Shown one piece after another: positions 57,049 through 64,000 of a stretch of DNA of 64,000 bases. Each line of letters opens with the position of its first letter. Within the stretch, counting starts at the first letter, position 1. The position numbers were made by a program, and so were the translations under genes. A model generated the notes under the pieces. The model was not told where the DNA came from, made no database searches, and saw only the letters and a list, made by a program, of their open reading frames with translations. Origin of the DNA: Mumia flava (GTDB lineage: Bacteria; Actinomycetota; Actinomycetes; Propionibacteriales; Nocardioidaceae); assembly GCF_002797495.1 (NCBI RefSeq), contig NZ_PGEZ01000001.1, positions 1,178,001 through 1,242,000 of the forward strand. Direction: 5' to 3'.

Positions 57049-57810
57049 GTGACCCACCCATCCCCCGCGCTCGCGCTGCACGGGATCGGGCTGCGCATCG
57101 GCGCCGCGACCATCCTGGACGGGGTCGACCTCACCGTCGACACCGGCTCGATGGTCGGCATCATCGGCCCGAACGGCGCCGGCAAGACGACGCTGTTCAA
57201 CGTCGTCTCCGGCCTGGCGCGCCCGACCACCGGCTCCGTCGAGCTCGACGGACGCGACATCACCGGACTGTCGGTGCAGCGTCGAGCGCGGGCCGGGCTG
57301 GGCCGCACCTTCCAGACCTCCACGGTCTTCGCCGGGCTCAGCGCCCTGGAGAACGTACGGATGGCGGCGCAGGTCCCCCGCGGGCACAGCCTGTCGCTGC
57401 TGCGGTTCCCGGGTCCGGGTGACCCCGCGACCACCGTGGCGTACGAGCGGCTCGACGAGGTCGGACTCGCCGAGCGGGCCCACGTCCGCGCCGGCGACCT
57501 CTCGCACGGTGACAAGCGCAAGCTCGAGATCGCCGTGCTGCTGGCCGTCGAGCCCAGCGTCGTGCTCCTCGACGAGCCGATGGCCGGCGTCGGGTCGGGC
57601 GACGTCGCCGGGCTGGTCGACGTGATCCGGCGGATGCACCGCGACCGCGGCTGCACCGTCGTCATGGTCGAGCACCACCTCGACGTCCTGCTCGGCCTGG
57701 TCGACAAGGTCGCGGTCCTGCACTTCGGCTCCGTGATCGCCTACGACTCCCCCGTCAACGTGATGGAGAACCCCACCGTGCAGCAGGCCTACCTCGGAGC
57801 GAGCGCATGA
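57049..57810 (+). CDS. Liv-type ABC ATP-binding protein (LivG-like)
   Basis: 253 aa from GTG 57049, three bases after GAGGAGGA. Walker A GPNGAGKTTLFN, Q-loop GRTFQTSTVFAGLSALENV, signature LSHGDKRKLEIAV (LSHGD variant typical of LivG), Walker B VVLLDEPMAGV and H-loop VMVEHHLDV. It drives the import of the substrate with LivF. The next gene overlaps by four bases. Confidence 0.94.
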   Translation: MTHPSPALALHGIGLRIGAATILDGVDLTVDTGSMVGIIGPNGAGKTTLFNVVSGLARPTTGSVELDGRDITGLSVQRRARAGLGRTFQTSTVFAGLSALENVRMAAQVPRGHSLSLLRFPGPGDPATTVAYERLDEVGLAERAHVRAGDLSHGDKRKLEIAVLLAVEPSVVLLDEPMAGVGSGDVAGLVDVIRRMHRDRGCTVVMVEHHLDVLLGLVDKVAVLHFGSVIAYDSPVNVMENPTVQQAYLGASA

Positions 57811-58583
57811 GCGCCCACAGCGTGCCGGGCACCACCGCCGCACCGAGCACCGGGCACGCACCGGGAGACGACCCCGTCCTCGTCGTCGAGCAGCTGAGCG
57901 CGTCGATCGCCGGCCAGCAGGTCGTCGAGGACGTCAGCCTGTCGGTCGCGGCCCACGGCGTCACCGCCGTCCTCGGCCGCAACGGCGTCGGCAAGACCAG
58001 CACGCTGCGCGCCCTGCTCGGGCTGATCGACCGTACGGGACGGGTCACCCTCGCCGGGCAGCGGATCGACCGGCTCCCCACGCACAAGATCGTCCAGCGC
58101 GGCGTCGGCTACGTGCCCGAGGACCGCGAGGTCTTCGCCGGACTCACCGTCGCGGAGAACCTCCGTCTCGCCGAGCGCGACGAGCACCCCCGTCGTGAGC
58201 TGGTCGAGCGGCTGTTCCCCGACCTGACCGCCCGCCGCGACCAGCGTGCAGGGACGTTGTCGGGGGGCCAGCAGCAGATGGTGTCGCTGGCCCGTGCGCT
58301 GCTCAACGACAACACCGTGCTGCTGATCGACGAGCCGACCAAGGGCCTCGCGCCGAAGGTCGTCGACGAGGTCGCCGTCGCGCTGGAGGAGGCCGCGCGG
58401 GACGTGCCGATCCTGCTGGTCGAACAGAACCTCGAGGTGGTGCGGCGCCTCGCCCGCACCGCCGTCGTGATCGAAGGAGGGACCGTGGTCCACACCGGCT
58501 CCGCGCAGGCGCTGCTCGACGACGAGGAGCTCACCCAGCGCCTGCTCGGCGTCCACGTCGAGGCCGCGGAGGTGGCGCCGTGA
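57807..58583 (+). CDS. Liv-type ABC ATP-binding protein (LivF-like)
   Basis: 258 aa from ATG 57807. Walker A GRNGVGKTSTLRALL, GVGYVPEDREVFAGLTVAEN, signature LSGGQQQMVSLARALL, Walker B VLLIDEPTKGLAPKVV and H-loop LLVEQNLEV. An N-terminal extension of about 20 residues (Thr/Pro/Gly-rich) precedes the domain. Overlaps its neighbours by four bases on both sides (ATGA, GTGA). Confidence 0.94.
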   Translation: MSAHSVPGTTAAPSTGHAPGDDPVLVVEQLSASIAGQQVVEDVSLSVAAHGVTAVLGRNGVGKTSTLRALLGLIDRTGRVTLAGQRIDRLPTHKIVQRGVGYVPEDREVFAGLTVAENLRLAERDEHPRRELVERLFPDLTARRDQRAGTLSGGQQQMVSLARALLNDNTVLLIDEPTKGLAPKVVDEVAVALEEAARDVPILLVEQNLEVVRRLARTAVVIEGGTVVHTGSAQALLDDEELTQRLLGVHVEAAEVAP

Positions 58584-59455
58584 GCACGCTGATCCTGCTG
58601 CTCGTCACCGGGCTCGGCCTCGGGGCGCTCTACTTCCTGGTCGCGTCCGGGCTGTCGCTGATCTACGGCCTGATGCACGTCCTCAACTTCGCGCACGGCA
58701 GCTTCCTGACCCTCGGCGCGTTCCTCGGCTGGATGACCGCGCAGCGGCTCGGTGCCGAGAGCTGGGGCGGGTTCGCGCTGTCGCTCGTCGTCGGCGCCGC
58801 CGTCGGCGCTGCGATCGCCGTCGCCACCGAGCTGCTCCTGATCCGCCCGCTCTACGAACGCCACATCGAGCAGGTGCTCGTGACGGTCGGCCTGTCGCTC
58901 GCGACGGTCGCGCTGTTCGAGGGCATCTGGGGCTCCGACGCCCGGTTCATCACCGGGCCGCCGTGGCTCGACGAGACCACCTCGCTCTTCGGGGCCCGCA
59001 TCCCCAACGACCGTTTCCTCGTGATCGGCTTCGCCGTCGTCGTGCTCGCCGCGATCGTGCTGTTCCTCAAGCACACCCGCTACGGCACGATCATCCGCGC
59101 GGGCGTCGAGAACCGCGCGATGGTCACCGCCCTGGGGATCGACGTCCGCCGCTCGTTCACCCTCGTGTTCAGCATCGGCGGTGCGGCCGCCGGGCTCGGC
59201 GGCGTGCTCGCCGCGCACTACTTCGGGTACGTGTCGCCGAGCCTCGGGGGCTCGCTGCTGATCTTCGCGTTCATCGTGACCGTGATCGGTGGGCTCGGCT
59301 CGCTGCCCGGCGCCGCGATCGCGTCGGTGCTCGTCGCCGAGCTGCAGCAGCTCGCGAACTACTACCTCGGCGGTACGGGGGACTTCGTGGTCGTGGTCGC
59401 GCTGGCCGCTGTGCTGCTGGTCCGACCCACCGGACTGATGGGAGCCCGGGCATGA
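58580..59455 (+). CDS. Liv-type permease (LivH-like)
   Basis: 291 aa from GTG 58580. About eight helices with the BPD_transp_2 signatures GLGLGALYFLVASGLSLIYG, LMHVLNFAHGSFLTLGAFLG, TRYGTIIRAGVENRAMVTAL, GIDVRR and TVIGGLGSLPGAAIASVLVA. It forms the channel with the following permease. Confidence 0.94.
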   Translation: MSTLILLLVTGLGLGALYFLVASGLSLIYGLMHVLNFAHGSFLTLGAFLGWMTAQRLGAESWGGFALSLVVGAAVGAAIAVATELLLIRPLYERHIEQVLVTVGLSLATVALFEGIWGSDARFITGPPWLDETTSLFGARIPNDRFLVIGFAVVVLAAIVLFLKHTRYGTIIRAGVENRAMVTALGIDVRRSFTLVFSIGGAAAGLGGVLAAHYFGYVSPSLGGSLLIFAFIVTVIGGLGSLPGAAIASVLVAELQQLANYYLGGTGDFVVVVALAAVLLVRPTGLMGARA

Positions 59456-60591
59456 GCCTATTGAACCGCACCAAGCCCCTGTTGGTCGCCGTCGTCGCGA
59501 TCGCCGTGATGGCGGTCCTGCCGCTGCTCAACCTGAGCATCCCCGGCGTGCTCCCCACCCCGACGTACCAGCCGGGCGCGCTGAGCCTGCTCGCGCTCTG
59601 CATGGTCTTCGCCGCGTTCGCGCTGTCGTACAACCTGCTGCTCGGCACCGCGGGCCTGCTGTCGTTCGGACACGCGCTCGCGTTCGGCGCCGGCGCGTAC
59701 GGGCTCGGGATCGTCCTCGAGCGGACCGGTCTGCCGCTGTGGGCCGCGCTGGTCGTGAGCCTCGTCGCCGCGCTCGTGCTGGCGCAGGTCACCGGCGCGA
59801 TCAGCCTGCGGGTCGACGGGATCCCCTTCGCGATGGTCACGCTCGCCTTCGCGCAGGCCGGATCGGTGCTGGTCCGGCGCAACCCCGGTGACAGCACCGG
59901 CGGCGACGAGGGCCTGCGCCTGGACTCCGACCAGGTGCCGGGCTGGATGGTCGGTGTCGACAACACACGCAACCTCTACTGGCTGGCGCTGCTCGTCCTC
60001 GTCGTCGTGTACGGCGTGGTGCTCTGGATCGACCGCTCCCGCGTCGGGCACGTCGCCGCGGCGGCGCGCGAGAACGAGCTGCGGGTCCGGGTCCTCGGAC
60101 TCACCCCGTACGCCGCGCGGCTCGTCGTGTTCACCACCGCCGGTGTGCTCGCCGCGCTCGCCGGTGCGCTCTACCTGCTGCTCCAGAGCGGCGCCGTCCC
60201 GCACGTCGTGTCCGCGGACCTCACGATCACGGTGCTGGTGATGGTGGTCCTGGGCGGAGTCGGGGCACGATGGGGTGTGATCGTCGGAGCCGTGCTCTAC
60301 ACGCTGCTCAACCAGCGCCTCGCGATCGTCGCCCACTCCGACGCCGTCGAGTCGCTGCCGGACGTGCTGCGCGTGCCCCTGTCGGAGCCGATGTTCATCC
60401 TCGGGACGTTGTTCATCCTGGTGGTGATGTTCGCCCCCGGCGGCATCGCCGGCGCGGCCGGTGCGCTGACCCGGCAGCGACGGTCGGGACCGGACGCCGC
60501 CGCCGCGTCCGCGGCCGGGGCCGCCCGGCGCGAAGCCCGCGCGCACCTCGAGGACGCCGACTCCGAGACGCCGGCCGAGGTCCGCCGATGA
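59452..60591 (+). CDS. Liv-type permease (LivM-like)
   Basis: 379 aa from ATG 59452. Helices include ALSLLALCMVFAAFALSYNL, LLGTAGLLSFGHALAFGAGA and GVIVGAVLYTLL; the coupling loop VGHVAAAARENELRVRVLGL matches LivM. A hydrophilic C-terminus of about 45 residues (Ala/Arg/Glu-rich) is longer than usual. The synthetase gene overlaps its stop by four bases. Confidence 0.93.
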   Translation: MSLLNRTKPLLVAVVAIAVMAVLPLLNLSIPGVLPTPTYQPGALSLLALCMVFAAFALSYNLLLGTAGLLSFGHALAFGAGAYGLGIVLERTGLPLWAALVVSLVAALVLAQVTGAISLRVDGIPFAMVTLAFAQAGSVLVRRNPGDSTGGDEGLRLDSDQVPGWMVGVDNTRNLYWLALLVLVVVYGVVLWIDRSRVGHVAAAARENELRVRVLGLTPYAARLVVFTTAGVLAALAGALYLLLQSGAVPHVVSADLTITVLVMVVLGGVGARWGVIVGAVLYTLLNQRLAIVAHSDAVESLPDVLRVPLSEPMFILGTLFILVVMFAPGGIAGAAGALTRQRRSGPDAAAASAAGAARREARAHLEDADSETPAEVRR

Positions 60592-62201
60592 GTCCGACGC
60601 ACACCGAGCTCGACGTCGACGCGACCGGGGCGCACACGATCGGCCGCTGGCTGGCCGATCGCGCGGCCCGTACGCCCGACGCGACCGCGATCGACTACCT
60701 CGGCGTGACCGCGAGCTACACGGAGCTCGACCGGCGCTCGCGTGACCTCGCCGCGGCGCTGCTGCGGTCGGGCTACCGCGCCGGCGACCGGGTGGCGACG
60801 GTGACGGGCAACTCCCCCGACCACGTCGTCGCGTTCTTCGCCTGTGCCCATGCCGGGCTCGCGCTGGTCCCGATGTCGTGGCGGTCCTCGCCCCGCGAGC
60901 TCGAGCAGCTGCTCACGACCGCGCAGCCGTCGCTGGTGCTGTACGAGGACGAGTACTCGGCGCTGGCGCACGACGCCGTACGCCGGCTCGGGACCTCCGT
61001 GCCGACCGCGATGCTCGGGCCGACCGGGGTGGAGACCGACGTCCCCACCCCTGCCGGCGCGGCGACCACCCCGGGGACCAGGCCTCCCTCGGACACCGAC
61101 CCGCTGCTGGTGATCTTCACCTCCGGCAGCACCGGCTCGGCCAAGGGTGTCGTCCTGAGCCACGAGGCGTGCTTCTGGAACAACCTCGCGCTCGGCCAGG
61201 CCGTCGAGCTGACGTCGAGCGACGTGGTGCTGGTGACGCTTCCGCAGTTCCACGTCGCCGCCTGGAACATCCAGCCGCTGCTCGCCTGGCGCGCCGGCGC
61301 CCGGGTGGTGCTGGAGCGGTCCTTCCAGCCCGGCCGGGTGCTCCGGCTGATCGCCGAGCGCCGCGTGACGATGCTGATGGGTGTCCCCACCCAGTACCGG
61401 ATGCTCGCGGACGACCCGGCCTTCGCGACCACCGACCTGTCCGGCCTGCGGGTCGCGATGGTCGGCGGCTCGCCGATGCCGACCGACCTGTGGCAGCGCT
61501 GGGCCGACCGCGGCGTCGCGATCACCCAGGGCTACGGCCTGACCGAGGCCGGCCCGAACGTGCTCGTGCTCCACCCCGGCGACGCCCCGGCGCACCCGGG
61601 CGCCGTCGGGCGCCCGTACCCGTACGTCGAGGTCGCCCTGCGCGACCCGGCCACCGGCGCCCACCTGTCCGGCGCCGCGACCGGCGAGCTGTGCGTGCGC
61701 GGGCCGAGCACCTTCACCGAGTACCTCCACGCGCCCGCGCCCACCGCCGCCGCGTTCGACGCCGGATGGCTGCGCACCGGCGACCTGGCCGAGCGGGACG
61801 CCGACGGGTTCTACCGGATCGTGGACCGGCTCAAGGACGTCTACATCAGCGGCGGCGAGAACATCGCGCCCGCCGAGATCGAGCAGGCGATCGTCGAGCA
61901 TCCGCTGGTCGCCGAGGTCGCGGTCGTCGGTGTCCCCGACGACGTCTGGGGCGAGGTGGGCGCCGCGTTCGTCGTGCCGCGCTCGGGCGCCGCACTGTCG
62001 CCCGACGAGATCCGCACGTACCTGCGCGGTGCGCTCGCGGCGTTCAAGATCCCGAAGTACGTGCACGTCCACGACGCGCTCCCACGGACGGCCCTGGGCA
62101 AGGTCGTACGCCCGCGGTTGCGCGACCTGGCCCACGGCAGTGCAGCCGACGCACGACCCGCCGACCCACGAGCAGAGGACGACGCCGATGAGCGCAGCTG
62201 A
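60588..62201 (+). CDS. Acyl-CoA synthetase (AMP-forming)
   Basis: 537 aa from ATG 60588. Activates a carboxylic acid to its CoA ester with ATP. Motifs: IFTSGSTGSAKGVVLSH (P-loop-like), FHVAAWNIQPLLAWRAGAR, MLMGVPTQYRML, TQGYGLTEAGPNV, WLRTGDLAERDADGFYRIVD, VYISGGENIAPAEIEQ and RTALGKVVR with the catalytic Lys. The pattern is of the FadD/long-chain or aryl type; chain length cannot be read. Placement in the importer operon suggests it activates the imported compound. Confidence 0.94.
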   Translation: MSPTHTELDVDATGAHTIGRWLADRAARTPDATAIDYLGVTASYTELDRRSRDLAAALLRSGYRAGDRVATVTGNSPDHVVAFFACAHAGLALVPMSWRSSPRELEQLLTTAQPSLVLYEDEYSALAHDAVRRLGTSVPTAMLGPTGVETDVPTPAGAATTPGTRPPSDTDPLLVIFTSGSTGSAKGVVLSHEACFWNNLALGQAVELTSSDVVLVTLPQFHVAAWNIQPLLAWRAGARVVLERSFQPGRVLRLIAERRVTMLMGVPTQYRMLADDPAFATTDLSGLRVAMVGGSPMPTDLWQRWADRGVAITQGYGLTEAGPNVLVLHPGDAPAHPGAVGRPYPYVEVALRDPATGAHLSGAATGELCVRGPSTFTEYLHAPAPTAAAFDAGWLRTGDLAERDADGFYRIVDRLKDVYISGGENIAPAEIEQAIVEHPLVAEVAVVGVPDDVWGEVGAAFVVPRSGAALSPDEIRTYLRGALAAFKIPKYVHVHDALPRTALGKVVRPRLRDLAHGSAADARPADPRAEDDADERS

Positions 62202-62856
62202 AGACTTCGGCCTGGAGGACGTCGAGCCGGCGTCGTCGGCGGCCGGCAAGCCGCTGACCAAGCGTGGTGCCGCCACGCGGACCAAGCTGCTGGAGGCAGC
62301 CGAGCACGTCTTCGCCGACCTCGGCTACCACGAGGCGTCGATCGTGAAGATCACGGAGCGCGCCGGGATCGGGCTCGGCACCTTCTATCTGTACTTCGAC
62401 AGCAAGCAGGCGATCTTCGAGGCGCTGGTCGTCGACCTGAACCGCCGCGTACGGCACTCCATGGCGGAGGCGATGGAGGGCGCCCCGAACCGGATCGAGG
62501 CGGAGCGGGCCGGGTTCGCCGGGTTCTTCCGTTTCACCGCGCAGCACCCCGCGCTGTACCGGGTGGTGCGCGAGGCGGAGTTCGTCTCGCCCGAGATGCT
62601 GCGGCTTCACTACACCCGGATCGTCGAGGGCTACCGCGCCGGCCTGGAGAAGGCGCGCGCGGCCGGCGAGGTCCGCGACGTCGACCCGGAGGTCACCGCC
62701 TGGGCGCTGATGGGGCTCGGCGAGCTGCTCGGGATGCGCTACATCCTGTGGGAGCGCGACGCCGACGGCAACCGGCCCGAGGCCATGCCCGCCGCGGTCT
62801 TCGAGCAGATGATCCAGTTCATCAACCACGGCCTCGCGCCGCGGGAGGAGCAGTGA
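62188..62856 (+). CDS. TetR family regulator (FadR-like)
   Basis: 222 aa from ATG 62188, inside the end of the synthetase gene. HTH: RTKLLEAAEHVFADLGYHEA, SIVKITERAGIGLGTFYLYF, DSKQAIFEALV. The C-terminal helices (AGFFRFTAQHPALYRVVREA, EFVSPEMLRLHYTRIVEGYR) resemble TetR regulators of fatty-acid or acyl-CoA genes. Being within the operon it probably senses the CoA product and controls the whole unit. Confidence 0.92.
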   Translation: MSAAEDFGLEDVEPASSAAGKPLTKRGAATRTKLLEAAEHVFADLGYHEASIVKITERAGIGLGTFYLYFDSKQAIFEALVVDLNRRVRHSMAEAMEGAPNRIEAERAGFAGFFRFTAQHPALYRVVREAEFVSPEMLRLHYTRIVEGYRAGLEKARAAGEVRDVDPEVTAWALMGLGELLGMRYILWERDADGNRPEAMPAAVFEQMIQFINHGLAPREEQ

Positions 62857-63629
62857 TGAGCCAGCACACCGACGCCCCCGGCGGCGACGCCCTGCGCGGC
62901 CGGCGCGCGCTGGTCACCGGCGGGGCGAGCGGCATCGGGCTCGCCTGCGTCCACGCGCTCGCCGAGCGGGGTGCGCACGTGGTCGTCGCCGACGTCGACG
63001 GCGACGCGGCGAAGCGTACGGCCGAGTCCGTCGGCGGCGAGGACTGGGTCGTGGACCTGTCGGACACCACCGCGCTCGACGACCTCACCCTCGACGTGGA
63101 CGTCCTGGTGAACAACGCCGGCCTCCAGCGGGTCAGCCCGATCACCGAGCTCGCGCCCGACGACTTCCGGCTGATCCAGCGGGTGATGGTGGAGGCGCCG
63201 TTCCTGCTGGCCCGCGCGGCGCTGCCCGGGATGTACGAGCGCGGCTGGGGCCGGGTGATCAACGTCTCGAGCGTCCACGGCCTGCGCGCCAGCGCGTACA
63301 AGTCCGCCTACGTCACCGCGAAGCACGCCCTCGAGGGGCTCTCGAAGGTCGTCGCCCTGGAGGGCGGCGAGCACGGCGTGACGAGCAACTGCGTCAACCC
63401 CGCGTACGTCCGCACGCCGCTGGTGGAGAAGCAGATCGCGGACCAGGCGCGTGTGCACGGGATCGACGAGGACGAGGTGGTCGCGAAGATCATGCTGACC
63501 GAGACCGCGGTGAAGCGCCTCGTGGAGCCGGAGGAGGTCGCGGCGCTGGTGTGCTGGCTCGCGTCCGACGAGGCCGGGATGGTCACCGGCGCCGCGTACA
63601 CCATGGACGGCGGGTGGACCGCGCGATGA
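62856..63629 (+). CDS. 3-hydroxybutyrate dehydrogenase-type SDR
   Basis: 257 aa from ATG 62856 (TGATG overlap with the TetR stop; GGGAGGAG upstream). NAD loop TGGASGIGLACV, NNAGLQ, INVSSVHGLRASAYKSAYVT with the catalytic Ser, Tyr and following Lys (YVTAK), and NPAYVRTPLVEKQIADQA, a close match to HbdH family ends. It oxidises 3-hydroxybutyrate or a similar 3-hydroxyacid. In the operon it may act before or after CoA activation. Confidence 0.93.
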   Translation: MSQHTDAPGGDALRGRRALVTGGASGIGLACVHALAERGAHVVVADVDGDAAKRTAESVGGEDWVVDLSDTTALDDLTLDVDVLVNNAGLQRVSPITELAPDDFRLIQRVMVEAPFLLARAALPGMYERGWGRVINVSSVHGLRASAYKSAYVTAKHALEGLSKVVALEGGEHGVTSNCVNPAYVRTPLVEKQIADQARVHGIDEDEVVAKIMLTETAVKRLVEPEEVAALVCWLASDEAGMVTGAAYTMDGGWTAR

Positions 63630-64000
63630 CCGGCACCTACCGTACGCACCTGGTCGGTGTCGACGGCGGCGCGCTGCACGTCGGCGAGTGGGGCGCCGAG
63701 CTGCCGGTGGACGCGCCGACCGCGCTGCTCGTGCACGGCGTCACGGCCTCGCACCGCTCCTGGACGTGGCTCGCCGGGCAGCTGCCCGGCGTCCGGCTGA
63801 TCGCCCCCGACCTCCGCGGGCGCGGTCGCAGCAACAGCGTCCGCGGACCCGCCGGGATGGCGGCCCACGCCGACGACCTCGCGCGGGTCCTCGAGGCGTT
63901 CGGAGTCGATCGTACGGTCGTGGTCGGGCACTCGATGGGCGCCTTCGTGACCGCTGTGCTGGGCCACCGGCATCCCGACCGGGTCGCGCGCCAGGTCTTC
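63626..64000 (+). CDS. Alpha/beta hydrolase, 3' truncated by the window
   Basis: 125 residues visible from ATG 63626, overlapping the SDR stop (ATGA). Fold marks: LLVHGVTASHRSWTWLAGQL (oxyanion HG), VRLIAPDLRGRGRSN, and the nucleophile elbow VVVGHSMGAFVTAV (GHSMG). It likely hydrolyses an ester, lactone or C-C bond within the same pathway. The His and acid residues would lie past the window. Confidence 0.9.
   Translation, partial: MTGTYRTHLVGVDGGALHVGEWGAELPVDAPTALLVHGVTASHRSWTWLAGQLPGVRLIAPDLRGRGRSNSVRGPAGMAAHADDLARVLEAFGVDRTVVVGHSMGAFVTAVLGHRHPDRVARQVF

Overview
The window is high-GC DNA from the chromosome of an actinomycete, most likely Nocardioidaceae or a close relative. The evidence is gene content typical of Actinomycetota: a polyprenyl-phosphate-mannose protein mannosyltransferase, the SepX/GlpR-Glp pair, IdeR, a CGNR zinc-finger protein, a DUF222-HNH protein, a methylmalonyl-CoA mutase cluster and an HbdH-type dehydrogenase. 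There is no rRNA, CRISPR array, prophage or complete IS. No gene-free stretch exceeds about 300 bases.

Layout. 1-3.4 kb: end of a mannosyltransferase gene, an aldo/keto reductase, an SRPBCC protein, a CGNR regulator and tRNA-Ala(CGC). 3.4-17 kb: a conserved actinobacterial block running sepX/glpR - acetyltransferase - mog - moaC - glp - UDPGP-type UTP-glucose-1-P uridylyltransferase, then divergently 5-formyl-THF cyclo-ligase. This block is interrupted by a GIY-YIG gene set between inverted repeat arrays, a penicillin-acylase-type hydrolase and two CorC/HlyC membrane proteins. It resumes with fmdB - SAF protein - mscL. 17-24 kb: small metabolic and membrane genes, then tRNA-Arg(CCT). 24-30 kb: three regulator-centred groups, including a TetR with a visible operator and an SOS-type site in front of a DUF222-HNH gene. 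30-38 kb: a GGDEF-EAL protein, IdeR, a GH13 glucosidase, and a PadR regulator convergent with an MFS exporter. 37.8-38.0 kb: a 12-codon leader ORF with a folded downstream RNA. 38-47 kb: map, pdxH, a citrate synthase, a DUF559 gene between two palindromes, and meaB-mutB-mutA. 48-52 kb: a drug-type ABC exporter with a divergent TetR, then serC. 53-55.6 kb: a toxin-antitoxin islet inserted at the 3' end of an MFS gene, with a MarR regulator. 55.8-64 kb: a nine-gene overlapping operon made of a LivKGFHM-type importer, an acyl-CoA synthetase, a TetR, a 3-hydroxybutyrate-type dehydrogenase and an alpha/beta hydrolase cut by the window end.

How the genes work together. Within operons, genes are mostly joined by 4-base ATGA or GTGA overlaps, so translation is probably coupled. 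At transcription-unit starts, many genes have a TANNNT-like hexamer 6-8 bases before the start codon and no Shine-Dalgarno sequence. This suggests leaderless mRNAs, and it was used to choose several starts. The most unusual pieces are the leader ORF and folded RNA before map, the toxin-antitoxin islet flanked by duplicated MFS gene ends, the DUF559 gene bracketed by matching palindromes, and a GGTCGAGGC repeat family that also lies inside a TetR coding sequence. All function calls are from sequence reading only; no database search was run.
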